Positions 38,037-51,105 are shown, numbered from the stretch's first letter. The stretch: DNA of 64,000 nucleotides from Ecdyonurus torrentis (GCA_949318235.1 OX439132.1:17473256-17537255), one strand, 5' to 3'. Numbers and translations: made by a program. Notes: generated from the letters alone by a model not told the origin.

Positions 38037-39550
38037 AAGCATAATTATGTTGCTTAATGGTTACTACCTGACAAAAAAAAGCATGTTTATTTTATGCAGA
38101 GTACCACATAAACCTAAAAATGGGTGTCATTATGTAAAATTTGGTATAACTGAGGGTTGAGGTCTATGTTAATTTCAAACCCTGTAGAGTTGCTGATTCA
38201 ATAATCTTTAAAATAATACCAACTTTGATAAGCAACATTTTTGGATTTTTGATACGAAGATTTTGCACTTTTTAAATTATTTTCTTTCTGTGTACGTGTA
38301 AGATAAAGTTATGTGAATATTATAGTGTAAAATAAAAAATAAAAAAATTCATAAGTAATTAGTATTATTGTCAAGTTATATGAATACTTAATTATGCATG
38401 AAATAAACTTTGACTTTTGCTTCTTTTAAATAAAACTCATTATTCATAATTTTTTTACTTATAAATTTTATATACATGTTGAAGACTTCATTAAAACTAA
38501 ACTGAAAAAAAAAAAAAAAAAAAAAAATGTTAGTCTTATCAAGCAGACATTCACGCCTTTGCAAACCTTTTAATTGGAAGCACTGAATAGCAAATAAGGT
38601 TCATCATATACGTATATTAGTACTAAGAAATATGACATCATAAGTGAAGATACAAACAACTTAGAAAAAAATTCAAGATGTCAAATGCAAGATTGTAACA
38701 TTCTTCGGGGTACCAATTCAGTGTTAAAAATATCAATGTAAAAACTTCGAAGACCATAAGTTCATTTTATGTACAAATGACTAAAATAATAACTTTTTTT
38801 TTCATCTTTTTCAAAACTTGGAATTTAGTTTTTTTTTTTTTTTTTTTTTTTTTTTTCAAAACCTCCAAATTTAAAGCACAAACAGTTTAAAAATATGGTA
38901 AAATATGGCTATTTTTTGCGTAATAATTAAAATCAGCAATTTAAAAAAAGAAAATTGTTACCTTTTCAGACTCGATGGAATCGAAACTTTATTTACATTT
39001 TTTTTTTTACTTTTCCTTTATACGTAATTATTTTTAAATTGCTGATAAGATCAAAAATTAGTACATAAATGAATATTATTGTTTTCAATTCTCTTTATTT
39101 CTATATTCTCAACTAATTATTTAATAATTTATTTGAAAAAAAAAAATTGTACAAAACTAATTTTTAAAACTTTACAAGACAAGTAAAAGTAAATGTCTAT
39201 ATTTTGTTGAAAAATATACCTTCTAAAATGAACAATTACAATAAAAATAAAATACCAATACAATCAATATAATAGCCGTTCAAATCAATTAAATGTTCGA
39301 TACATCATTTGTTGCTGAAATCATAATTCCCACCAATATGCATAATAATAATAATGATAAAAATAAATTATGATAATAATAACATAAAGCTTTGAAAAAT
39401 ATCAATATATCAGAAAATTAGTATTAAAAAAAATTAAACATAGGCAGTGAAAATATTCACAATACTAACAACAGTAAGAAACAGTTCATTGACATTAAAT
39501 AATATTAAAAGAAAATATGGATATTATTCAAGTTTATAATATGGTATACC

Positions 39551-39554
<4 letters not shown>
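38037..39554. other. AT-rich stretch with A and T homopolymers
   Basis: A run 38505-38527 and T run 38829-38856. No gene or repeat family recognised. Confidence 0.5.

Positions 39555-39641
<87 letters not shown>
39555..39641. repeat. (TA)n microsatellite
   Basis: Uninterrupted TA tract of about 43 units. Confidence 0.97.
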
Positions 39642-41289
39642 CATTTTATAATATATCAATTTTAATTGGACTTATGTTATATTGAAAAATGATTAAACAT
39701 TATATTAGTTTGATGTTATATGTTCTCCACACTCGATCAATCGGGGTGGGCGGGATTTTCCATGTGAGTTCAATATTAAATTGGACCTCCCGGGATGCAC
39801 ACGCGGTATGTTTTTTTTTTTTTTACATCACTCGACATGCGGGGAGTATTAAATTTTATATAAAAATTTCCTCGCTTCGACAATTTTGTTATATTTTTAT
39901 ATTTTTTAAGAGACTATAATATACACGATATATATTTTTTCTTTTAAAATATATAATTTTGATCCCCTAATATCAGTGTATTAGAAAAATTTAGTATTTT
40001 TATATCCTTAAACTTTAAGCTAATATGCCAAATATATCAAAATAAATAAACTAAGGAAGAAGGAAAAAAAATCATCGTTTTTTCTCTCCTGTTCTTAATC
40101 TTCTCTTCCTTTCTATTAGATGTATTTATTAAAAGATGTGCAAAATATAAAAACATTGCACACTATTTTTCTATTTTTATTTTTTTTAGACAGCATAGCT
40201 GAATTATTATAAATTTTACTATGTTTAGGAGAGGGGTATATGAGAGAGCCACCTAAAATTTGTTCTTTTAATTATAATGTTGAATAAAGACGATTAATTA
40301 CCATCAACATTGCCTAAATTAAATTATCATATTATGTGTGTTTTATATTATATAAAACAGAAGAGAAAACATTGAATTATTTCTCAATTGAGTATAAAAA
40401 TTGACCTTGTATATAAAATCACGATAACTGATTGAGTAACAATAAACTGAACACCTTAAGTATGCTAATTAACTATATAATTAAACATTATAGTAAATGA
40501 ATACAATGTATTATAGTATGAGAGAGAAAACATAAAAATCACGTATATTGATGAAAGAGAATCAATCAATATTTGACAGTTCGTCACGAGACCACCTATT
40601 GAATGTATTAGAATTATATAAGATATATTGAACAAATATAAACGACGCATTGTTTTTATTATTTCTTATATTTTCCTTTCAATAATCGATATATATTATA
40701 TATTACGAAGTTTATGTTGTTAAGTAAGAAAAATTATAGGCCTCCCATCACGTATATGCATGTTTTACAATAAAATCCTATTTAAAAATCATGTATTATA
40801 GTATTATACTGACTGTGAGAAAAAAAGGGAAAGGTTTGCAGTTTACGTCATTCTTTTTTTTTTTTTTTTTCTTTTATATATATACACTATACGAAAGTGA
40901 TTTAATATGTGAATTATAGAACAATTCATTTTGCATATAATTGGATTGAATTGGTAATGTATATCATAATTTATAAATAATAGGTGACGTATATTTTGCA
41001 ATAAAATTAATATTGAAAAGAAAGTCTTTTATTTACGAGCTAATCATTTCATATTGTTTTAATGTTTTAGTTTTATGTTGAAAATTTGTTACTTATATAC
41101 TCTTAACTTTTAAATTTTATTAAATTTAGAATATTTGAAGAAATTGAATTAAAAATGCATAAAAAATGTTTAGAGAGTGTTGTACTTTGAAAAAAAAATA
41201 ATAATAGTAAAAACTCATATACTTACTATATGCTTCCGCGGTCACTCAATTCAATTGTCTGATTATTTTCCTAATAATTGATGGTTTAT
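39642..41289. other. AT-rich stretch with a small GC-richer patch
   Basis: A patch at about 39728-39845 is GC-richer and includes GGGATTTTCC (39753-39762), a kappaB-like motif. No core promoter or exon accompanies it. Confidence 0.45.
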
Positions 41290-41727
41290 GGTTTTTGCTG
41301 AATTGATAATAAGATAACTAAAACATATTTGTTTTCGGTAAACTAAAGGCAATGGTCTGCGTTGTGTCATTAAAATAAATAGGTTCTGGGTTCTCTAATG
41401 AAACGCAAAGTTTTTTTTTTTTTTTTTTTTTTCTTTCTTTCAATTCATCTGGCCTTCTTATATACCAGTTCTACTTATGAATGTTTTTAAATAAGTAAAA
41501 AATAAAACCTTAAAAAAAAAAAAAAAAAAAAAAACTTTTCAATAATAATATTATACTTTTTTCAAATCTGGCATGCGTACATGGCTTAAATTCTGGACTT
41601 CCAAGTGCCAAATTTCTAGACTAATTACCTTGACAAAAGAGATTTGAAGGTTTTTGCTGAACTTTAAAAGATAGCTAAAAGACTTTTCTTATATAGGCAA
41701 TGGTCTACGTTATGTCTGGTTTGTCAT
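41290..41727 (+). repeat. Degenerate direct repeat (two ~80-bp copies)
   Basis: Copies at 41290-41370 and 41649-41727 share GGTTTTTGCTGAA, an AGATA-CTAAAA block and AGGCAATGGTCTRCGTTRTGTC in the same order. Between them lie a T run (41411-41432) and an A run (41512-41534). They could be a duplicated fragment of an unrecognised repeat family. Confidence 0.6.
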
Positions 41728-43394
41728 GGTATTGAGGGGGAAAAAACTAAATATTTATTGGAGAAAAATTGCATTTTTAAATCATACATTATATACATTA
41801 TACACTAAAATATCAATTTATATACAAATCAAATCCTGTTTCGTATTTCATGAGTTAAATCATACATCGGGGAAATGATATTTTTGCTATTCATTAATTT
41901 ATAAATAACAATAAATTTTTCTACATATATTAAACGTGAGACGCCGGATGTTTAAGTATATATATAAAATAAAGGAAAAAACATATATTATGAAGTGATT
42001 AAAACTAATTTAATGTATTTCAAAACATTAAAAAAAAACTATAGCTTGAGAGAGAAAGAGAGAGAATGAGAGGTGTTGTAAAAAAAAAGAATAAAAGACC
42101 GCTAACTATGTTGTCCATTATATTCTGGTTACTAACTAAATAAAATAATTGCACCTGTTCATCAAGCTGTTTCTTAAAGTATATAATATTCAACGCGGAG
42201 GTATGAAGAAAAGAAAGAAAGGAAAAAAAAAAATAAATAAATAAAGCTCTATATCAAAAGCCGACTTTTTTTTTTTTTTTTTTTTCTAACAACAAAAAAC
42301 AGGAACCGGTTTTCATGATGATGGTAACAGCTAACTTGTTATCTTATTAATTAACACTATGTAATAATATAACATATAATAATACATATATACATACATT
42401 GTATAATCTAACCAAATTATGTGAGATTTTTGTTTTATTTATTTAATTAATTGCTTACTAAGCATATTTCAAAAAAAAAATGTTATCACTTCTAAAAAAT
42501 CTTGTTTATTTATACTTTAGTTTTAAATAAATTTCAATTGTGTACATAATAACGCAATGACAAACTAAATAAGTGTATATATTAATTTTTTTTTGTTTTA
42601 ATTAATTATATAATTAATGTAAAATTAATTAATATAAGACAGAAAGTGTTAACATGGTTTTTGTAATATGATATTTATTTAATTAATATATATAATAATA
42701 AAGATTATATTAAAGTAAATTATTTAATTAATTATGAAAACATGTGTGTTAAATTGAAAGTGAAATATCTCATGTGTTGATAATGATATATATATATATA
42801 TATATAAATAAGTGAAGTTTCATCTTGCTTTCAATTTACACAAAATTATTATTAAAATATTTTTCCTTTTTCTTTTGTTTTATCACAATAACATGGGTGG
42901 CTTTTTAACTCCAGAAATTTAGAAGTGTGGATAAAATTTTGTTTTTAATATATATTGATTTTACTCTAATGTCAATAAATATATGAAATATTTTTGCGCA
43001 AGTTATATATTATATATTTTTTTACTTCCTTTTATACAATCGCTGCTAATTGAAATTAAAATAAAATAGTTTCTTTTCTCTTATGTGAAAAATAAGACAA
43101 AAACACTCGGAGAAAAAAAAAATGTTACTTTTTTGTGTGATTCGTCTATACATCTACATTGTTCGATAATGATTTCAAAGTGTATAATAATATAATATTT
43201 CACTTTTTATGTCATAATTCTACTTTAGTAAATAACACAATTATAACTCACGGAAAAAAATAGACAAAAAAAAAAAAAAAAAAAAAAAACTATTTTGGTT
43301 TAACTATGCTGTTTAAGCAAAATTACTTTTCGCCATTAAAAATATAATGCTGGACTAATAATTTGATTTATTATAATTATAACATGGTACTGTA
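41728..43394. other. AT-rich non-coding stretch
   Basis: T run near 42267-42285, TA run 42787-42805 and A run 43268-43289. Two short CACTCGGAGAAAA and CACGGAAAAAAA motifs (43105 and 43252) resemble the ends of the CACGGA element group but have no partner ends. Confidence 0.45.
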
Positions 43395-43516
43395 CAGCTC
43401 TGACCAAAAGTTTAAAAACGGGGCAGTTGCGGCCGCTGCGTTTTCTCATAAAGATAACATAGTGTGGTTGCGAGTTGCCAATATGCAAATCGTTCTCAAA
43501 CTTTTGGCCAGAGCTG
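43395..43516. mobile_element. Tc1/mariner-like MITE, 122 bp
   Basis: Terminal inverted repeats CAGCTCTGRCCAAAAGTTTR with further imperfect pairing inward (AAAACG/GAGAACG), flanked on both sides by TA (43393-43394 and 43517-43518). TA target duplications and a CAG start are the hallmarks of Tc1/mariner elements. There is no transposase; the interior includes a GCGGCCGC. The 79- to 83-codon frames over it are by-products. Confidence 0.8.
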
Positions 43517-43518
43517 TA

Positions 43519-45842
43519 CATAATATATACTTGAAAAAACAAACTTCCTATACAACGTACAGTCATATACAACTTAAAGAAGTGCAAACGTATGTTCTAT
43601 AACTTAATTATTGATATTTCTTTTCTTTCATTCTATTTATTTTATCATAATATTGTATTCCACATAATTTTTTTCATTCGTAAAAATAAGAATTTTGATC
43701 AAAATTGCCTTCTTATGCATATATACTTTTACATTGCACAATGCTATATTTCTTAGATGAAAAAAAAAAAGAGACAACATCATTAATTTTAATAAATAAA
43801 TATGTACATATATATAAATGTGCGCATGATTTATTACAATTGTTTTTCTGAAGAAATCTAATTTGACGTTTTGCATTATATTTTCTGACATGATTGCATT
43901 AATTTATTTTCATTTTATTTTCCCAGAGGTTATCAAATATATAAAAAAAAAAACGTATTTTTTTCTTTGAAAAAAGTTAAAGAACTTAAAAATTCTTGAG
44001 TAATAATTAAAAAAAAAAAGTATAGAAACGTATACGCTGTGAATAGACTATTTGTACTACATTATTAAAATATTTCTATTTCTTGTTAAATACCATATAT
44101 TTAAATTTATTATATTGAATTGACAATATTGAAATATTAGAATTCCATCATGTGACATAGGAACTTCGTAGGCAGTCCATAAGTGTCTGAGTATCCGTTT
44201 AGTATTATACCATGGACTTCAAATCAAGTTCAAAAATAACAACGGCAATAATAAAAACAAAAATAATAACATAGTTTTGACAAATCTGATTCCATATTGC
44301 ATTTTATCAACTAGCAAGACTTCTTTAAAATATAACTATACCTAAGAAGAGATAGAATTAAATCCACTCATGCGGTAGATGATAAGAGAGAGAAATATGG
44401 AATTATATATTAACAAAAATCTTATATATTTATAGTGAACCCCAATACAGAAAAGTGCTAATCTATACCTTGATGTAAGGCTCAATTAAACATACGTTAC
44501 AAATACACGCATTAAAACATGAAATGAAGAATAGAAAAATTAAAAAACAAAAAAACAATCACTATATCTGAAAAGAGATTATAAATATTCTATTACGATT
44601 TCTTTTAATGATTTGATACATTGAACGATAAGTTAATGTACCTACTAATTACTATAACATAAAAAAATATATATATAATAATATATACTATATATATAAT
44701 AATATACATTAGAACATACAGTAAATGATTTTTGTTTTGTACTCTAGCGAAAAAAGTAATTAAATAATATAATGTGAAATATATGTTATGGTGTGAAATG
44801 AGCTGATTTACGATTAAGAAACCATATGATTTTTTTTTTCTTCAAGTAATTAAAAGAATAAAATTATAGTGAATTTTTATTTATTCTTCTTACCGTAAAG
44901 TATATCACATAAATGATGCGAGTTGAAAGGAAACAGCTTTTCATTTCATCGGATATTGTGTTAGAATTTGATTTAGAATATACCATACGTTAAAATAAAT
45001 TCAATTTTTTTCAATATCTTAAGCCGTGATATATTTTTATTACTTTTTTCTTTTTACTTTAATTTTCATTCTTGTATATATATTTTTCAACTATACACAC
45101 TTTTTTAAAGTCTGAATAGCCTTAATTTAGATTTATATTGTTTCATTTCATTAAAAAAAAAGTTCTCCTCATTTATTTTTTGAAGAGGGCACTTCACATT
45201 TAAGATTTCCTTCTTAAATGTCATTAAGAAAAAACAGAAAATTGTTTAAGAAACATGAAAGAAGACTTTTTTTTTAAATGACAGAATATATAATTAAAAA
45301 TTAAAATTTTATATATTGTAATTTAATTATATTTTTTGACAGTTCAGATTTCTATCTTTTAGCAGGAATTTGGATATTATAATACATTGTTGTATATATT
45401 TATTTAAAAGAAGTCATTTTAAAAGTTTTTTTTTTTTTTTATTATATATTTTCTTTGAGAAATAATTTCATTCGATCTATAATTTTTCTTGAAAATATAA
45501 TATAAAATACTTAATATTATTATCAACTGAAAAAAATACCTCTGCTTTGAAAATTTTCATATTAATTAAATCAATTAGTTCAAATATATACATTTTAAAG
45601 AAAAAAAATTTTATATATATTTTTTATTATTCTTATGACATTTGAATTTTTTAAAACTTCATTATTCACTAAACATGATATAAAAAATAAAATACTATTA
45701 AAAAATAAATATTTTTAGTTTTAAATCTCTCAAAATTTCGTCTACAAATTTATTGAACTGATTTCTTCCATACTATATTGCATATTATTTGAAACATCAC
45801 GATCTCTTATACTAAACAAATACATTATTTACTGTTGAAATC

Positions 45843-45873
<31 letters not shown>

Positions 45874-47333
45874 CTTGTTCTTAATTTCTCTATACTAGCA
45901 TAAAAAAAAAATGTAATACATTTTGCAGGTGATGTACTGTAAGCAACAATGCACATAAAAATTATACAATAAAATGTTAATATATAAATATATATAAAAA
46001 AAAACTATAAACCTGATGGTACAAATGCGTTAATAAACGTTGCACTCTTAATTACTATCGTCATACATTCATGTATGATGTAATTTTCTTTTGTTTTTTT
46101 ATACGATATTATTTATTTTTTTCACACCAACAGCAAGTGAAATATTATATGAACAAGTGTCGGTCATATCTTCTTTTATATTAACTATACGGTATTTTGA
46201 TTTTTACATTAAACCGCAAGATCTTAATTTCAAGCAACGATGCATTTTAATTGTATTTTTTTTTTACTATAAACATACATAATATATAACAATGTGTTTT
46301 CTATATATGTGTTTTTCTATATGTATTATGTTTTAAAAGTTTAGTATAAAATTTTAATAAAATATTAGACCACCAATCGTGACGAGTAGAATAAAAAGTT
46401 TGTTCGGTACGCAAAGAGTTAGAAGAGTGCGTTGATGGAAAGCTAGTAAAAGTTTATATAAAGCCTAGCTCACATTATATGAAATAAACTAGTATGCATT
46501 AAAAGATTTATGATTCAAAAATAATTGTGAAATGAAATTAAAAATTTCATGTCAACATAGTTTGTTTGTTTGTTTGTTTCACAGCACAGAAAGAAATGGC
46601 TGAAGAGTTAATTACTTAACTATTTTGTACAGCAAGGTTACTTTTCAGCTTTCAAGACTAAATAGGGTGGTCGTATTAATATAAAAATCGACGCAATATA
46701 TGCCATGAGTATTAAATAACATAGGTCGGTATTGGAAAATTACACATTTTGCCAGTTTAAAAATATTAATATTTTTGAAAGAATTGATGCTGTTAACAGG
46801 TTGAATCAGTTTTTTTAAGTATAGTGCTAGAAAAATAGTCATAACAAAAAAATTATCTAATTTTCCAAAGAAAATAGCTAAAATTTACGTTTGCCATTAT
46901 GCGGAGATGTTATTCATTGCTCTAGTATGGCGTCGAAGCGCATTCAGTATGACGTTATGTGCATACACCTTATACGATATAAGGTTTAAGTACGTTTCAT
47001 GTCAATAGAACAAGTCCATTACACAATAAATATAAAACTCAAATATAAATATATAAATTCAAAATTAACATAACTTAATAAATATTTAAAAAAATAAATA
47101 CAACAAGTGCATATAATGCAAGCAGTCACATCTAGCAATTGTATTTTACATTATTTACTGCCAATAGTCTGATACACCTCTATAATGTAAAGTTACTCTG
47201 TTTTATAATGTTGCATGGAAGCAAACGACCAAATTCAAAATGTTATAGGCTGTAAAAGCATACAGTAACTCTGTTATGTAACATAATTTGAAAATTTTCT
47301 TTTTTTCCTATTCCTATAGTCAGTGAACCTGTT
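43519..47333. other. Long AT-rich non-coding stretch
   Basis: Homopolymers (A run 45846-45872), a small perfect hairpin TCATACAT..ATGTATGA near 46063-46080, a TTTG run near 46561-46579, and otherwise background. Open frames are short and lack domains. Confidence 0.5.
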
Positions 47334-47337
47334 TTAA

Positions 47338-47667
47338 GGGAGTAGGGGACCGACGTCGGGCATTAGACTCAAACTTTTCTCGTCAAAAAAATCTGAAATT
47401 TTGCACAAAATGACACTTCAGCTTGAGACAATTTCAAATATATAAAAATTTTGGGAGGTCACCGTGCATATTTTATATGATTTTTTGAAATTTTAAGCCC
47501 ATATAAGGCCCAATGTTAATTTTAATAATTTTTTCTTTTTTTCGGGACGGTCAAACATCATGAAATTTTTATCACGGCTAGGTTTGACCCTTAGCTACAA
47601 AATGACATCAAATTTAGACCCAAAACACTTCCAGTTTTTTGAGATATAATGTCGGTACCCTACTCCC
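47338..47667. mobile_element. TTAA-flanked non-autonomous element (330 bp)
   Basis: The termini are an inverted repeat of 17 bp, GGGAGTAGGGKACCGAC (one mismatch), and each end is flanked by TTAA (47334-47337 and 47668-47671). Duplicated TTAA is the signature of piggyBac-type insertion. The interior has no coding frame. A diverged relative is at 33760-34048. Confidence 0.8.
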
Positions 47668-47671
47668 TTAA

Positions 47672-48389
47672 GCAACCTACAAAATATAGGATTATGAAAT
47701 TGAATAGATGTATAATAATTTTAATTGTTTAAAATATTTTTTTCTTTAAATTCAAGAGATATATTCAATCGATTTCCTTAATTATAATATATTATGGTTT
47801 TTATGCTTTTTTTTTATACAATAATGATTTTAAAATCAATCTTTTTATACCTTGATACCATAATGCATTTATAAGAGCTTACAATTTCCTATATATTAAA
47901 TTATATCTATGGCGCCAATTTCAAGTGACAAAAAAAAAATCAATTTGTAGTAAACTCTCACATGTTATATTAGGAAAAAGGAAGAAATTTGAACTGATTT
48001 TTTATAAACATATAAATATAATTTTTGTACTGTTTTTATATAAACTGCGAGGATAGCTCAACACGATAATACTGTTTTCAATAAATAATAATGTGACTTA
48101 AAAGTATCTTACAGCATTGCTAATAATAATTATTACATCAAAACATTTCGTTACCAAGGAAATTCTGTATGTGGTACCAGTATTTAGAATCACAAAAATA
48201 TTAATAAATAAAATACAATAACCAATAAGTTAAATTTTAATCAGTTCTTTTTTATTATTATTATTTTTTTTTATCTTTTTAACTGCATGCTGTTTATTTT
48301 CGTATAAAATTATAAATCATAAAAAAAAAGTATTGTGTCTTGACAATAATTTTATTATTTGCTGGAAAATAATAATAGTAAAAAAAAGC
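47672..48389. other. AT-rich non-coding stretch
   Basis: Nothing beyond background. Confidence 0.5.
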
Positions 48390-48690
48390 ACGTTTTGCGC
48401 TGCTGGTCGGTGGCACCCCATGGCAGGCACTGACCCGTTGGTGACGTCATTAATGACTGATCTTTGACCTGTTGTCTGAGTGAGTACAGGAGCGCAGCGC
48501 GAGCGGCTCGAGATCATCACAGAGTGAGCGCGCGGGGCACAAACTCTCACGTCCGCGGCTCCCGCAAGCTAAACCACCTGACAGTGGAAGAAAATGCTTT
48601 CACGCGCCGCCCGCTTGCTCTCTCGCTCGCTCACTATTATACCTACCTATAAGCCTATTCGTACACCCACTTATTTAATGTGACGTCGTG
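48390..48690. promoter_or_regulatory. CpG-rich island, candidate promoter or first exon
   Basis: A sharply GC-rich block in a very AT-rich neighbourhood, with many CpGs. It has a perfect TGACGTCA (48442-48449), a second TGACGTC (48681-48687) and, on the minus strand, AGGTCAAAGATCAGTC-like nuclear-receptor half-sites just 3' of the first CRE. Plus-strand GTGAGTAC near 48480 is donor-like. There is no clear TATA box. The open frames over it show no domain. An unmethylated promoter island, a 5' exon or a GC-rich transposon are all possible. Confidence 0.35.
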
Positions 48691-49304
48691 AGTTAGTAGT
48701 CGTTCACGACGACATCAAAATATTAAAATATAATTAATCTATTTTATATTTTATATACAGTATAATTATTATTTACCTTTTTTTGTTTTATAGAAATCAT
48801 GCATGACAATTTGAAAGTAGTATTATAGCGGTCGTTCATATTATATTATATACGTGTTATTGTTTTAATACTTTTATAATTGGATACATTGTTGTTCAAA
48901 ACACAAAATATTTATATAACGAAGCTCTACTTTTTTTTATATTACCCTGCAACTAAAATGCTTTATATTTCATAAGTTTTCTTTAGTTTTGCAATTTTTC
49001 AATAATATATGTATATGTGCTCTCATGTTATACCCCTATAATATGAATAAAACTCAAATTATTTAAATCCTAAATCAAATCTATGCTAGTTTAAAAAGTA
49101 AGAACATAAAGTTATAGTGATCTCATGTGCGCACCACTTTAGAGATTTAAACAAATAAAATAATAATAAAATGTAGCTCTACAAATTATATAAAATAATA
49201 TGAAAATAAACTTAATTTATAATTAATTATCTTTTAACAAGAGTTAATAGAATCATCAAGTTAATTGAGTAAGACAAGACAATTTTGTGTGTGATAATGT
49301 TTTT

Positions 49305-49306
<2 letters not shown>
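48691..49306. other. AT-rich non-coding stretch
   Basis: Nothing beyond background. Confidence 0.5.
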
Positions 49307-49351
<45 letters not shown>

Positions 49352-49426
49352 TGTATAAAACGATCGCTGGTTCAGTCATGCAGCTTTTACGTGTATGTTT
49401 TAATACTTGACGTATCTTATAAGGTA

Positions 49427-49490
<64 letters not shown>

Positions 49491-49589
49491 ACATTAAGGC
49501 GTTCACTCAAGTGTACGACGTGTGTACCCAACATTTCACATGCTTCACTCTTAACTTTTGTACACTGAATAAGACTCATCTTCTCACAC

Positions 49590-49639
<50 letters not shown>
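49307..49639 (+). repeat. Compound GT and GA microsatellite cluster
   Basis: GT tract 49307-49350 (the only long GT run in the window), then GA tracts 49433-49488 and 49592-49639. The DNA between is less AT-rich than usual. A 117-codon frame stays open across the cluster only because the repeats lack stops. Confidence 0.95.
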
Positions 49640-50221
49640 ATGAGAGAGACGAGGGGCGACTAAAAAGGAGTTACATATACGTATAGGTATGTGTATACAA
49701 AAAGTAAAGTAAGAGAATAAGGGTAAAAAGTTACGAGAGCAATATATGGAAAAAGAGAGAGACGCATTATAATTCAGTCAAACAAAATTTTATATATATA
49801 AAGTAGATTATTAAATGTTTATTTTATCATTATTATAAATTATGTTCTACTGCTATAATATGTTATACATACACATACAAAACGTACTGTATATAATATG
49901 TAATGTATTATATTTTATAACATAATTTAATGTTACAGTATGCTGAGAAAGATAGAGAAAGGAATTTTATGCTTTAGAATTTTCTTAATTATATTTCGTA
50001 TTTTGATATATATATATAATTTTTATTAATTATAAATATTTTATGATTTAAATAACTTATATGTGAAAAACTCCAATCTAATTTTAAATTTTATTAATTA
50101 AGTTCATATATAATAAATGTTTTAGTATCATTTATATATACAGTACATACATATGACTATATTTCATTTTAAAACATATCATGATAAAATTAAATCATAA
50201 AACTTATTTGAAATATTGATC
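49640..50221. other. AT-rich non-coding stretch
   Basis: Nothing beyond background. Confidence 0.5.
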
Positions 50222-50390
50222 ACTGCGAGGAAAAAAAATCGTAAATTATACTGCAGTGATAAATATACTTATATCATTCAATAAATCTAAATTATAATTG
50301 CATAAATAATCATGCTGTACAATATAACTATTACGCTATATAATGTGCAATTCAATATAGCATTATATATTTATTTTTGTCTACGTGCAT
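50222..50390. mobile_element. Possible CACGGA-group MITE abutting the next copy
   Basis: The right end TTTATTTTTGTCTACGTGCA matches the right end of the next element (TTTATTTTTGTCCATGTGCA), and a GCGAGGAAAAAAA stretch near 50226 resembles the left end. The terminus at 50385-50390 is shared with the following unit, as if one copy inserted at the end of another. Confidence 0.4.
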
Positions 50391-50608
50391 TGGAAAAAAT
50401 AAATTACGTTATTTATGCTGCATTTATGTCATTATAGAATAAAATGATGCTAAATTAGAACAACATAAATACATAATTCTGTTCAGCATAATATTTATGC
50501 GTTATAACACAGTTTTTATGCAGTATAGCATAATTTATGTTATATTTTTAACAAATGTTACTGAAATGAGCTAGCATAATTATTACGTGTTTATTTTTGT
50601 CCATGTGC
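50385..50608 (+). mobile_element. GTGCATGGA-ended MITE family M, copy 1
   Basis: About 220 bp, starting GTGCATTGGAAAAAATAAA and ending with the complement of GTGCATGGACAAAAATAAA. Internal TTATGCTGCATTTATGTCAT and ACAAATRTTACTGAAATG-like blocks recur at 51513-51724 and, inverted, at 57834-58026. No coding capacity. Confidence 0.7.
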
Positions 50609-50626
50609 ACTCCATTTCATATCTTA

Positions 50627-50976
50627 AAAGAATAAACCAGAAGAAAACATAAGCATTTATATCACAAAACACTTGATGTGACTTACATAAATAACTTTAG
50701 TTTGTCTCAAAACCCAACTGTAGCTCTTTAGCAGTGATCAGAAAATTTCGAATTGTGCAACCCGCACAACATTTGTTACTAATTTTTGCATGTTTCTGAC
50801 GTCAGAAACGTGAATAGTCACGCAAATTGCATACTTTTGACTTTACAGTATTTTCACGCTCTCTCGTGGGGCTACAATAATATTCTGATAAAAATTGTCA
50901 TCAGTTTTGAAGATCCCATTTCGTGTTTATTCATTAAAAAGCATAATGTTGTTTTATGTGGTCTATGGCTTTAAGC
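50627..50976 (+). repeat. Dispersed repeat family R, copy C
   Basis: Best match to copy A over its whole length, from ATAAGCATTTATATCACAAA to the GTGGTCTATGGCTTT end. It contains a TGACGTCA at 50797-50804 where copy A has TGAGGTCA and copy B TGACGTTA. Confidence 0.8.
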
Positions 50977-50989
50977 ATCAAATTCTCAT

Positions 50990-51105
50990 AGGCTGTTTAC
51001 CATAACGCGTAAATTTACATAAATCTTACGTGAAGATAGGACAATCAATGTTATTTGGATTCTTACGTGAAAGTTACGTAAATTTACACGTCATTGTGAA
51101 CAGCC
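50990..51105. mobile_element. 116-bp MITE with ~45-bp inverted repeats
   Basis: The ends GGCTGTTTACCATAACG and, inverted, GGCTGTTCACAATGACG continue as paired GTAAATTTACRTAA and CTTACGTGAA blocks. CATA flanks both sides (50987-50990 and 51105-51108), a possible 4-bp target duplication. It lies directly beyond repeat R copy C. Confidence 0.75.

Noticed and set aside
39753..39762. kappaB-like GGGATTTTCC as an immune-gene promoter
   Set aside because: A single 10-bp match without a core promoter or exon nearby is expected by chance at some rate; not enough to call.
43336..43602. Frames of 79 and 83 codons on both strands
   Set aside because: They run across the Tc1/mariner-like MITE and are symmetrical by-products of its palindrome.
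49310..49663. 117-codon frame across GT and GA tracts
   Set aside because: Same cause: simple repeats without stops.
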